Below are positions 1-7,878 of a DNA stretch of 47,956 nt, piece after piece. The notes beneath the pieces are model-generated. The model worked only from the letters and a program-made list of their open reading frames with translations, was not told the DNA's origin and did not search any database. Source of the stretch: Alphaproteobacteria bacterium (GTDB taxonomy: Bacteria > Pseudomonadota > Alphaproteobacteria > Rhizobiales > CAJQND01); contig JAAEUE010000311.1 of the NCBI GenBank assembly GCA_024227565.1, forward strand, positions 1 through 47,956. The letters are read 5' to 3'. Position numbers and translations under genes: made by a program. Every line of letters begins with the position of its first letter. The stretch's first letter is position 1.

Positions 1-79
1 CTTCGTCGATCCAATCCTCAAGCCGTTCGGGAAACAGTGTCGCCTGACTGCGATCAAGCCCTTCAATAAAGCGAGACAT
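1..79 (-). CDS. IS1182-type transposase, N-terminal fragment (runs off the window)
   Basis: The first 26 codons of a minus-strand gene begin at position 79 with ATG, and a GGAGG ribosome binding site lies just upstream (84-88 on the plus strand). The peptide begins MSRFIEGLDRSQATLFPERL and continues with LEDWIDE, which I recognise as the conserved start of IS1182-family transposases in Rhizobiales. The rest of the element lies outside the window. The DNA from 80 to about 230 probably includes the untranslated end of the element, but I could not fix the terminal inverted repeat. This is the only transposon-derived gene seen in the window. Confidence 0.75.
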   Translation of the reverse strand, partial: MSRFIEGLDRSQATLFPERLEDWIDE

Positions 80-366
80 CAAATCCTCCGATCACTTGGA
101 GAACTGTACCTGACTCGCGCGTTTCCACACAGACTGGGTCAAAAATGCCCTATTTCGGACCGGTAAATCGCCGGTGAAAATGGGTTCCAAAGCGGACGTT
201 CGGACGAACGCTTTTCCAATCCAGGCCCCTTCGTTGTTGCAAGTTCAAACACACCGCTAAACATGCACCACGGACTGACCGACTTGGCGGGGTCAAGCAT
301 CCAACCGTTCCGTCCGTCAGAATTCGCGGCGGTCCGATTGCGATCTGGTTTTTGTCGGCCTTTGCC

Positions 367-636
367 CTAGTTCAAAACGAACTCACCTTCGGCATTGCGC
401 CACTCGCCCGGATGGATCAATTCCCGGTGGGTGTATTGCACCGACTGGATGGCGGCATCCAGCTTGCGGTCCCAGAAATCCAGGAACTTGAAGAGCTCAG
501 GGAAATCGGGTGCCAGGTCGTAAGCCTGCCAGGCATAGGTTTGGAGCAGATTTTCGTAGTCGGGCATGCGGTATAAAATCTGCGCCGTCATCAACCCGTA
601 GCCAGACAGCATCTTTTCCATTTCACATCCGTGCAT
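367..636 (-). CDS. usg: Usg family protein
   Basis: This 89-residue protein contains LSGYGLMTAQILYRMPDY and an acidic/aromatic central part (AYDLAPDFPELFKFLDFW). These are the hallmarks of the small Usg family, named from Caulobacter, where it lies near trp genes. Its biochemical role is unsettled. No trp genes are visible here. Starts at Met1, Met6 or Met9 are possible. An AGGACAGG sequence a few bases before Met1 favours the longest form, although family members often begin close to Met6-Met9. It is transcribed divergently from the transporter gene to its right. The 237-base gap between them should hold both promoters. Confidence 0.8.
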   Translation of the reverse strand: MHGCEMEKMLSGYGLMTAQILYRMPDYENLLQTYAWQAYDLAPDFPELFKFLDFWDRKLDAAIQSVQYTHRELIHPGEWRNAEGEFVLN

Positions 637-873
637 ATGGACCTGTCCTTTCTTTCATCAGGGTCTCAAATGGAGCTTGCCTGAAGGTTAAAGTCTAAGA
701 TCGGATTTGAATTATGCAAGTGATTTCAAAATTTTAGCACTCACCCTCGGTAACTGCTGATAAACACCTTTCGGTATAATTCCACTCAACCACTGTCTTG
801 GTGGGAGCAATCTTCTTGATCATCTTTGCAAACCCCGTCAGTGTGGGCTCCTTCTCTTGTTGACGGAGTTCCC

Positions 874-1788
874 GTGAGCGAAATCTCCCTCTCGGCGCGT
901 GACGGCACGTTGCGCGGTATTGGCTGGATGGTGTTGACCGGCTTCATGTTCGTGTGCGTGACGGTTATCGTGCGCCACCTGGGCTCGGACATGCCGGCCA
1001 TCGAAGCGGCCTTCATCCGCTATGCCATCGGGTTGGTGTTGATCTCACCGGTGTTCCTGCGCCTCAGACACACGCCGATTGCCTGGTCGGATATGAAGAT
1101 TCACACCGGTCGTGGCCTGGTGCACGGCATGGGCGTGATGCTGTGGTTCTACGCCATGGCGCGCATTCCCATCGCCGAGGTCACGGCGCTTGGATACACC
1201 TCGCCGATCTTCGTGACAATTGGTGCGGCCTTGTTCCTGGGCGAGCGCCTGCAGGTCCGGCGCATCGTCGCTGTGCTCATAGGGCTGATCGGCACGTTCA
1301 TCATTCTGCGCCCAGGCTTTCAGGAAATCGGTTATGGCCAAATGGCGCAGCTGGCGGCAGCGCCGTTCTTTGCGGCCTCCTTCATTTTTGCAAAATTGCT
1401 GACCAGGCGAACCGATCCGGCGCTCATTGTCGGCATGCTCTCCATTGGCTGCACCTTGGTGCTGTTGCCAGGTGCAATCTGGCAATGGCGCACGCCCACC
1501 ATGGAAGAAGTGTTCTGGCTGACCATGACTGCGGTGTTTGCCACGACCGGCCATTACACCTTGACCCAGGCGTTCAAGGCCGCGCCCATCACCGTGACCC
1601 AACCGATCAGCTTCCTGCAGTTGGTGTGGGCATCGATTGTGGGCGTTGTGTTGTTCGGCGAGCTGTTGGATCCCATGGTGATCCTGGGCGGCGCGGTGAT
1701 CGTCGGGGCGGCGACCTATATTTCACATCGTGAGTTCAAGGCGTCCCGAAAAGCGGTGACGCCGCCGGCTCCGGCGACGAAGGTTTAG
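874..1788 (+). CDS. EamA (DMT) family transporter
   Basis: This is an inner-membrane drug/metabolite transporter of about 304 residues with ten hydrophobic segments arranged as two EamA repeats. The first runs roughly from residue 15 to 145 and the second from 160 to 285. The second repeat carries the typical PITVTQPISFLQLVWASIVG signature near its end. I chose the GTG at 874 because ACGGAG lies seven bases upstream. An in-frame TTG at 826 would add 16 residues but has no good ribosome binding site. The substrate cannot be told from sequence; EamA proteins move amino acids, nucleotides or other metabolites. The gene ends just before a dispersed hairpin repeat that may serve as its 3' structure. 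Confidence 0.88.
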   Translation: MSEISLSARDGTLRGIGWMVLTGFMFVCVTVIVRHLGSDMPAIEAAFIRYAIGLVLISPVFLRLRHTPIAWSDMKIHTGRGLVHGMGVMLWFYAMARIPIAEVTALGYTSPIFVTIGAALFLGERLQVRRIVAVLIGLIGTFIILRPGFQEIGYGQMAQLAAAPFFAASFIFAKLLTRRTDPALIVGMLSIGCTLVLLPGAIWQWRTPTMEEVFWLTMTAVFATTGHYTLTQAFKAAPITVTQPISFLQLVWASIVGVVLFGELLDPMVILGGAVIVGAATYISHREFKASRKAVTPPAPATKV

Positions 1789-1802
1789 GGCGATCCCCCT
1801 AC

Positions 1803-1903
1803 ACCGTCATTCCTGCGAAAGCAGGAATCCAGGGGCGGGAATTCTTCAGTTTTCGGCCCTGGATCCCGGATATTTTGCTGCGCAAAATTCCAGGAAGACG
1901 AAA
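1803..1903. repeat. Dispersed intergenic hairpin repeat, copy A
   Basis: About 100 bases carry two stem-loops. The first is ATTCCTGC-gaaa-GCAGGAAT. The second contains ATTTTGC-TGC-GCAAAAT flanked by partly paired arms. A nearly identical arrangement, including the shared string GGATCCCGGATATTTTGCTG, is found at 5123-5220, and the first stem recurs at 47821-47840. This is the common 'GTCATTCCTGCGAAAGCAGGAATCC' type of genome-scattered repeat (27 bases split here into stem and loop). This copy lies between the 3' ends of the EamA gene and the transglutaminase-like gene, where it could work as a bidirectional terminator. Confidence 0.75.
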
Positions 1904-1919
1904 GGGGCAAGCGGCGAGA

Positions 1920-2753
1920 CTACCAAAAAGGCGGGCCCGGCAGCCCGGGATCTCGAGCCCGCTCACCATCCACCGCCTTGGCTGCACTCTCCGCTGCCAA
2001 ATCATCGGCCCAGGCAATCAGCCTCTCGTTCAGCCGGCGCGCCGCCTCTGGCGCCTCGCGCCAACGGTCCCAGTCTGAGGTTTCCTGCTTGCACAGCGCC
2101 AGGTAATCGCGGGCGAGATTGACAAAGATGACCCACTCACCGCAGGCCGCAGCACCAGCGTTGAACAGGCCGGCATCGTGCATCCCTGCACGCACCGCCT
2201 GCCAGGCCTGACCTGCGTTGAGAAATTGGTCATCTGGGAGATCCAGATGATTGAACCTTATCGACAGTGCGCTCCGGTGGCGTTCATCGAGCTGGGCATC
2301 GATTATCTGCCAGCGTTGATCTCTTGTGTGCCAGGCTTGGCATATCCAATGGTCGTCGAACGTGCCCGGTGTCAGGTAAGCCGCAAAACCGCAGCGCACC
2401 CGCGCGGGCAGACCGTGCGCGCGCAGAAGGCCCGCCATGAGCAAGGCATAGTCGCGGCAAGTTCCGACCATCCGGGAATCAGGCGGCGTGGCGGAAAGGT
2501 CAAGCGCGCCGGATGAGGCGCAAAATTGATCGAGCCTGTGTTCAACCGCGAGTGTCTCTCTGGAAAAGCGGGCGAAGTTCGAAGGGTCTACACCGTAGAG
2601 GGACAAAGCGGCGTCGTGCATCAACAGGCCTTGCACTGTCTCACACAGAGCAATGCTTGAGCCCGGAATTCTGCCAATTTTAGTCCCATGGCGCCCAGGA
2701 TCTGAGAGCGGGCCATGCTCCAGATAATAGTTTTGTGGACCCGGGGTTTTCAT
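1920..2753 (-). CDS. Transglutaminase-like domain protein
   Basis: The 277-residue cytoplasmic protein carries a transglutaminase/protease-like fold. The likely catalytic triad is Cys99 (in GTCRDYALLMAGLLRAHG), His135 (in DDHWICQAW) and Asp152 (in IIDAQLD). Cysteine followed by a helix ending in a 'RA.GLPAR' turn is typical of the family. Such proteins may act as peptidases or peptide-modifying enzymes, and the substrate is unknown. The C-terminal residues RDPGLPGPPFW are encoded right next to dispersed repeat copy A and may have been shaped by its insertion. The start at 2753 is an ATG (MKTPGPQNYY). No obvious operon partner is present. Confidence 0.8.
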   Translation of the reverse strand: MKTPGPQNYYLEHGPLSDPGRHGTKIGRIPGSSIALCETVQGLLMHDAALSLYGVDPSNFARFSRETLAVEHRLDQFCASSGALDLSATPPDSRMVGTCRDYALLMAGLLRAHGLPARVRCGFAAYLTPGTFDDHWICQAWHTRDQRWQIIDAQLDERHRSALSIRFNHLDLPDDQFLNAGQAWQAVRAGMHDAGLFNAGAAACGEWVIFVNLARDYLALCKQETSDWDRWREAPEAARRLNERLIAWADDLAAESAAKAVDGERARDPGLPGPPFW

Positions 2754-3062
2754 GTGAACGCCACATTAACACGAAGCTCACAATGAGTTCAGGGGCTCAC
2801 CTGTAAAACCTGATCATCGAACAACGGTGATGCGCCGCGTTAGTCGATTACGCAGCTGGCGCTCACTACCAACCCAACGAATGTTCCCGCACTCGAATGC
2901 AAGAACGGTCCGGTTAAATTTGTCGCCCAAACAGAACCGGACGGTTTCTTGTTGAACCGGTCACCAGTTTTCTGGTGGCCGGTTCATCCATTTGGGGCCG
3001 TGCCAAAGACATTTTGCCCTCTGTTGCTATACTCCGGCGTCTATCGTCCAATGGAGTGTGCC
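2754..3062. other. Divergent intergenic region
   Basis: About 309 bases separate the transglutaminase-like gene (minus) from the flavoprotein gene (plus), so both promoters should lie here. I see no gene. The main structure is the strong inverted repeat listed at 2954-2985. A second, imperfect pair (AACGGTCCGGTT near 2907 and AACCGGACGGTT near 2935) lies just upstream of it. Confidence 0.5.
2954..2985. promoter_or_regulatory. 14-bp inverted repeat upstream of the flavoprotein gene
   Basis: GAACCGGTCACCAG (2954-2967) and CTGGTGGCCGGTTC (2972-2985) are complementary at 13 of 14 positions around a TTTT spacer. No plus-strand gene ends just before it and no T-tract follows it, so a terminator is unlikely. 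It lies 78-109 bases before the ATG of the OYE-type gene. An operator or a 5' leader hairpin are the two readings I consider; no protein that binds it can be named. Confidence 0.45.
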
Positions 3063-5105
3063 ATGGCTGCCTACGATGCCCTGTTCCAACCTTTGAAGAT
3101 CAACGGCCTGACCGTCAAAAACCGGTTTCTCAGCACGTCCCATTCGCCGGCCTACGCGGAGAACGGCGTTATAACAGACCGCTACATTGCCTATCAGGCC
3201 GAGAAGGCCCGCGGCGGGGTTGGGCTTTGCCAATTTGGCGGGGCGACCACGGTTGGGCCGGAATGCTCGATCTACTACGGCCAGATCAACGGGCATTCCG
3301 ACGAGGTGATCCCCAGATACCAGGCCATGGCGGCAGCGATCCAGGAGCATGGCGCAGCCTGCACGGTTCAGCTTACCCATGGCGGGCGGCGCGAACGTTG
3401 GGACATTGCCAACTGGCTGCCGGCGTTTTCAGCCTCCTGCACCCGCGAGCTTGTGCACGGCTCGTTTCCCGCTGTGATGGAAGAGCATGACATCGCGCGG
3501 GCCATCCGCAACTTTGCAAGTGCCGCAGCCCGGGCCAAGGCCGGGAACGTGGACGGCGTTGAAGTGTCATGCCAGGCGGGTACGCTGATCGAGCAGTTCT
3601 GGTCGCCCCTCACCAACTTCCGTGAGGACGGCTATGGCGGAAGCTTGCAAAACCGCATGAGGCTGGGGCTGGAGATCCTGGCCGCCATTCGCGAAGCGGT
3701 GGGGCCGGACTATGTGGTGGGCATCCGCATGCCGGGCGATGAGTTTGCCAAGGGTGGGCTGGGCCAGGACGACTGCACCCAGATCGCCCGCGCCGCGGCG
3801 GCAAGCGGCCTCATCGATTTCATCTCGGTGGTGGGCGGCAATGCCTCCACCTACAAGGACGAGGCCAAGATCTGGCCCACCATGTGGGTGCCCTCTGCCG
3901 CCTATCTGAAACTTGCAAAGGCGGTGAAGGATGAGGTCGACATTCCGATCTTCCACGCCACCCGCATCACCGATGCGGCCACGGCCGAGTACGCGGTAAA
4001 GGAAGGCTACCTCGACATGGTGGGCATGACCCGCGCCTTTCTGGCCGACCCGCATCATGTGCGTAAGCTTAAGGAGGGCAGGGAGGCGCAAATCCGGCCG
4101 TGTGTTGGCGCGGGATATTGCGTTGACCGTGTGATCTCGGGCCTGGATGCTCTGTGTACGCACAATGTTGCCACAGGGCGCGAACTGGTGTTGCCCCAGG
4201 TTATCGAAGAGGCCTCCGGCCCGGCGCGCAAGGTTGTGGTTGTTGGCGGCGGACCGGCTGGACTGGAAGCGGCCAGAGTCTCAGCTGGGCGTGGGCATCA
4301 GGTCGTTTTGTTTGAAGCCTCAAGCGAGCTTGGCGGCCAGCTTGTCCTGGCGGCGAAGGCGACGTGGCGGCGGGATCTGGCCGGCATTTTCACCTGGGTG
4401 GGCGGTGAAATGGAGCGGCTTGGCGTGGAAGTTCGGTTCAACATCATGGCCGAGGCGGACGATGTGACCGGCGAGGCGCCCGATGCAGTGATCATCGCTA
4501 CCGGTGGATTGCCGAACGTGGGGCGGTTTGAGGGGGGTGATCTTGCGGTCACCACCTGGGATGTCCTCTCCAGCGCGGTTCCGGTTGGGGACGATATTCT
4601 GATGTTCGACGAGAACGGCGGTCACGGCGGGCTCTCCTGTGCGGAGTTCGCAGCGGCCGGCGGCGCAAAGGTTGAGGTGGTGACACCGGATCGCTATCTG
4701 GGCCGCGAGCTGGGCGGCACGAATGTGGGCGCTCATCTGAATGAACTCTACAAACATGGGGTGCGCATTCGGCCCGACAGCCGGCTTGTTGCGCTGAAGC
4801 GATCTGGCAACATGTTGGAAGCTTCGGTGCAGAACACCTACAACGGCGAGGTTGAAAAGCTGATTGTGGACCAGGTGATCGGCGATCACGCGACCTCGGC
4901 AAACGACACGCTGTATCATGCGCTCAAACCGTCCTCACGCAATCTGGGTGAGCTTGACCTGGACGCTCTGGGGGCCTCTGCACCGCAGACCGTCGATACA
5001 AACCCGGATGGGGCGTTCTTTCTCTGCAGGATCGGTGATGCCTGGGCCAGCCGCAACGTGCACGCGGCGATCTTGGATGCCATGCGGGTGTGCAAGGATT
5101 TGTAG
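3063..5105 (+). CDS. Old-yellow-enzyme-type FMN/FAD oxidoreductase (TMADH / 2,4-dienoyl-CoA reductase family)
   Basis: The 680-residue protein has an N-terminal FMN TIM barrel (about 1-340, with HGGRR near residue 107) followed by an iron-sulfur linker and a C-terminal FAD/NAD domain (GGGPAG at 395-400). This matches trimethylamine dehydrogenase, FadH and N-methylproline demethylase-like enzymes. The linker Cys pattern is C347, C353 and C365, with Ala350 where TMADH has its second cluster Cys. From memory, the RPCVGAGYC form is seen in proteins annotated as N-methylproline (stachydrine) demethylase, so amine demethylation is my preferred but unproven reading. The ATG at 3063 follows TGGAGTGTGCC; an upstream in-frame extension to 2949 would cross the inverted repeat and is not favoured. 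Confidence 0.85.
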   Translation: MAAYDALFQPLKINGLTVKNRFLSTSHSPAYAENGVITDRYIAYQAEKARGGVGLCQFGGATTVGPECSIYYGQINGHSDEVIPRYQAMAAAIQEHGAACTVQLTHGGRRERWDIANWLPAFSASCTRELVHGSFPAVMEEHDIARAIRNFASAAARAKAGNVDGVEVSCQAGTLIEQFWSPLTNFREDGYGGSLQNRMRLGLEILAAIREAVGPDYVVGIRMPGDEFAKGGLGQDDCTQIARAAAASGLIDFISVVGGNASTYKDEAKIWPTMWVPSAAYLKLAKAVKDEVDIPIFHATRITDAATAEYAVKEGYLDMVGMTRAFLADPHHVRKLKEGREAQIRPCVGAGYCVDRVISGLDALCTHNVATGRELVLPQVIEEASGPARKVVVVGGGPAGLEAARVSAGRGHQVVLFEASSELGGQLVLAAKATWRRDLAGIFTWVGGEMERLGVEVRFNIMAEADDVTGEAPDAVIIATGGLPNVGRFEGGDLAVTTWDVLSSAVPVGDDILMFDENGGHGGLSCAEFAAAGGAKVEVVTPDRYLGRELGGTNVGAHLNELYKHGVRIRPDSRLVALKRSGNMLEASVQNTYNGEVEKLIVDQVIGDHATSANDTLYHALKPSSRNLGELDLDALGASAPQTVDTNPDGAFFLCRIGDAWASRNVHAAILDAMRVCKDL

Positions 5106-5122
5106 GTCAGCCCTCCGTCATG

Positions 5123-5220
5123 GTCATTCCTGCGCAGGCAGGAATCCAGGGGTTGTTGGCTCAGGAGTTTGTGGCCCCTGGATCCCGGATATTTTGCTGC
5201 GCAAAATTCCGGGATGACGG
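5123..5220. repeat. Dispersed intergenic hairpin repeat, copy B
   Basis: This copy lies between the convergent flavoprotein and decarboxylase genes. It has the stem ATTCCTGC/GCAGGAAT with a changed loop, then about 45 less conserved bases, then CCCGGA-t-ATTTTGC-TGC-GCAAAAT-TCCGGG, a 13-bp stem with one bulge. The right half is almost identical to copy A (1803-1903). Its position between two 3' ends suggests that it may end transcription from both sides. Confidence 0.75.
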
Positions 5221-5278
5221 AGAGGGGGATGTTCTCAGATGACGGAGAGAGCGCGCCGGGATGACCGTACGCCCTGCG

Positions 5279-6688
5279 CTAGAGCCCGCGCGCCAATTCG
5301 GTGATCACATCGAACGCCAGGGCCACATCCTCTTCCGTCGTGTGGGTCTGACCCACCTGGAAGCGAATGACATAGTGGCCCTCTGCTTGGGTTTGGGTCA
5401 GGTAAATGCGGCCGTCATCGTTGATGGCATCGAGCAGCCTGGAGTTCAGACCGTCCAGATCGTCCACGCCCGCCCGCCGGTAGCGGAAGCTGAAGAGGGA
5501 CAGCATGGGCTGAGTGACAATCTCAAAATCGGGCTCAGCGTTAATCCGTGCTGCAATATCTTCGGCCCAGCGCACATGATTGCGGATCATCTGTTGCATC
5601 CGTTCAACCCCGTAGCTGCGGATGACGAACCACAGTTTCAATGCCCTGAAGCGCCGGCCCAAGGGCACGGACCATTCTGAATAGTTGATGATGCCGTCCC
5701 GTCCCTGGGTCACCAAGAAGGAGGGGCGGATGCCCAGTGTCTTCACCAGCGAATCCGGGTCACGGATGAAATGGGCCGTGCAGTCAAAGTTGGTGAAGAG
5801 CCATTTGTGCGGGTTGAAGACGAAACTGTCGGCCCGTTCAGATCCGGCCATCAGATGGCGGAACTCCGGGCAGACCATGGCACTGCCTGCCCAGGCCGCA
5901 TCCACATGCACATAGAGGCCGTGGCTGTGGGCCACGTCGATGGCGGCACCGATGTCGTCGCTGCCGCCGGTTCCGGTCGCACCAATGCAGACGATCACGC
6001 CGGCGGGAAGGTGGCCAGCGGCCTTGTCTGCCTTAATGGCGCTTTCCAGGGCTGCAGGGTCCAGACTTTTAAGTGGGCCTTGTGTCGGCAGCTTTACCAG
6101 ATTGTTCTGGCCGATACCGGCGATCCAGCAAGCCTTGTCGATTGAGGAGTGCACCTGATCAGAGCAATAGATTCGGCACGCAGGCTGGCCTGCCAGGCCA
6201 TCGGTGTTGCCGGTCCAGGAGAGCGCCTTTTCACGGGCAACGAGGATGGCCGACAGGGTGGCGGTAGAGGCTGAATCCTGGATGACCCCATGAAAGCCTT
6301 CGGGCAGGCCAATCATCTGGCGCAGCCACCCCAGCATGCAGGTTTCCAGCTCGGTGGCCGCCGGCGAGGTTTGCCACAGCATGCATTGGGCAGCCAGTGT
6401 CGCGGTGATCCATTCGGCCAAAACGCTGGGCGGGCTCGAATTTGCAGGGAAGTAGGCAAAAAAGCGTGGATGCTGCCAGTGGGTGATGCCGGGCATAATG
6501 AGGTTTTCAAAATCGCTGAACAAAGCGGCGAACTCTTCAGGCTCATTGGGCGGCGACGCCGGGATCTGGCTGGCAATGTCGCCAGGTGCTGTTTGGGCCC
6601 TCACCGGGCGCTCGCGCAAACCGTTCAGATATTCGCTGGCCCAGTGGGCAAGTTCAGGCCCCCATTTCTCAAGTGCGGATGTGTCCAT
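5279..6688 (-). CDS. PLP-dependent group II decarboxylase (aromatic-L-amino-acid decarboxylase-like)
   Basis: The 469-residue protein belongs to the group II pyridoxal-phosphate decarboxylases. NPHKWLF places the Schiff-base lysine at Lys295, HVDAAWAGS gives the cofactor-binding Asp263, and a conserved His180 would stack on the PLP ring. N-terminal HWQHPRFFAYFPANSS and the mid-protein ATGTGGSDDI are typical of enzymes that decarboxylate tyrosine, DOPA, tryptophan or phenylalanine. The exact substrate cannot be set by eye. It is the last gene of a three-gene minus-strand operon, beginning nine bases after the class V enzyme gene stops. The product would be an aromatic amine or, given partial overlap with the aldehyde-synthase branch, possibly an aldehyde. 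Confidence 0.9.
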   Translation of the reverse strand: MDTSALEKWGPELAHWASEYLNGLRERPVRAQTAPGDIASQIPASPPNEPEEFAALFSDFENLIMPGITHWQHPRFFAYFPANSSPPSVLAEWITATLAAQCMLWQTSPAATELETCMLGWLRQMIGLPEGFHGVIQDSASTATLSAILVAREKALSWTGNTDGLAGQPACRIYCSDQVHSSIDKACWIAGIGQNNLVKLPTQGPLKSLDPAALESAIKADKAAGHLPAGVIVCIGATGTGGSDDIGAAIDVAHSHGLYVHVDAAWAGSAMVCPEFRHLMAGSERADSFVFNPHKWLFTNFDCTAHFIRDPDSLVKTLGIRPSFLVTQGRDGIINYSEWSVPLGRRFRALKLWFVIRSYGVERMQQMIRNHVRWAEDIAARINAEPDFEIVTQPMLSLFSFRYRRAGVDDLDGLNSRLLDAINDDGRIYLTQTQAEGHYVIRFQVGQTHTTEEDVALAFDVITELARGL

Positions 6689-6697
6689 GCTTCCTTC

Positions 6698-7876
6698 CTA
6701 GGCAACGTGCTTAAGCACTTGGCAAAAGCGTTCGATCTCATCTTCCGTGTTGTAGTAATGCGGCGAGACACGCAGCACGACCGGCAGGTTCCGTCTTTCC
6801 GCATCCAGACGGGTGCTGGACGGCACTGAGGCAGAAATATTGATGCCCTCATTGGCCATGATCTGTTTGATCGACGATGCTTGGAGCTTCTCGTGCGTGA
6901 AGGTGACGATGGCGCACTTCTCCGATCCAAGATCGCGCGGGGTGACGCCGGGCATGCCTGAAAGTTCTTCGCGCAGGGCTGCGGCAAGGCCGAAGGCGCG
7001 CGCAGAGATATTCTCAAGACCGACCGCCAGGGAATAATCCACTGCTGCGCCCAGCCCCAACCGCAGGGCATAGGAATTCTCCCAGCTTTCGTAGCGCCGG
7101 GCATCGGGCCTCAGTTGATATTTATCCTGCGACACCCACTCCGCCCCAAAATGGTCGATGATGGGAGGCTCCAGAATGTCGAGCCACTTTTCGCGTACAT
7201 ATAAGAACCCGGTACCGCGAGGTCCGCGCAGAAACTTTCGGCCGGCCGCACTCAGAAAATCGCATCCCAGTTGCTCCACATCCACCGGCATCTGGCCCAC
7301 GGCCTGGCAGGCATCCAACAGGTAGGTGATGCCATGGCGGTTGGCGATCTTGCCGATCTGTTCCGCCGGGTTGATTAAGCCACCATTTGTCGGAATTTGC
7401 GTGATCGCGATCAGCTTCACACGCTCATCCAACATGCGCTCAAGCGCGTCCGGATCGGTCGAACCATCGGGTTGATCGGGGATGATCTCGATCTGGCAAC
7501 CGATTTTTGCCGCCCGTTGCAGAAAAGCCACATAATTGGCCGCGTACTCCGCCCGTGCCGTGAGAATGCGGTCGCCGGCGTTCAGGTCCAAGCCATAGAA
7601 TGCCATCTGCCAGGCGAACGTTGCGTTCTCGCAAAGAGCGATCTCACGGGGCTTGGCACCGATCAGTTTTGCCACGCTGTCATAGACCTGATCGCAGCGT
7701 TGCTCTTCGCGGTTCGCAGCTTCATAACCACCAATTTTTGCTTCTAGATCAATGTGTTCCTTCACCGCATCAATAACCGGAAGGGGCATCAATCCTGCGC
7801 CCGCATTGTTGAGATGAATGCAGTTTGAGACCCCCGGCGTGTCTGCCCGCAGCCCGTTCAAAACGCTTTGGTTCAA
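6698..7876 (-). CDS. Class V aminotransferase-fold PLP enzyme (cysteine desulfurase / isopenicillin N epimerase-like)
   Basis: This 392-residue PLP enzyme has LLDACQAVGQMPVDV (cofactor Asp188 and Gln191) and AAGRKFLRGPRGTGFLYV with the PLP lysine at Lys214. That places it in the class V fold, in the branch holding isopenicillin N epimerase-like and C-S lyase-like proteins rather than IscS/SufS. I take the TTG at 7876 as start because GGAG lies seven bases before it and the upstream gene stops two bases earlier; a longer reading to 7951 overlaps that gene. It is the middle gene of the operon, between an ArsR-methyltransferase regulator and the decarboxylase. A lyase, desulfurase or transaminase role is possible. 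Confidence 0.82.
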   Translation of the reverse strand: MNQSVLNGLRADTPGVSNCIHLNNAGAGLMPLPVIDAVKEHIDLEAKIGGYEAANREEQRCDQVYDSVAKLIGAKPREIALCENATFAWQMAFYGLDLNAGDRILTARAEYAANYVAFLQRAAKIGCQIEIIPDQPDGSTDPDALERMLDERVKLIAITQIPTNGGLINPAEQIGKIANRHGITYLLDACQAVGQMPVDVEQLGCDFLSAAGRKFLRGPRGTGFLYVREKWLDILEPPIIDHFGAEWVSQDKYQLRPDARRYESWENSYALRLGLGAAVDYSLAVGLENISARAFGLAAALREELSGMPGVTPRDLGSEKCAIVTFTHEKLQASSIKQIMANEGINISASVPSSTRLDAERRNLPVVLRVSPHYYNTEDEIERFCQVLKHVA

Positions 7877-7878
7877 GG

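Noticed and set aside
136..149. GGGTCAAAAATGCC, shared with 28384-28397
   Set aside because: A 14-base match between two places is expected by chance in a window of this size, and the flanks do not match.
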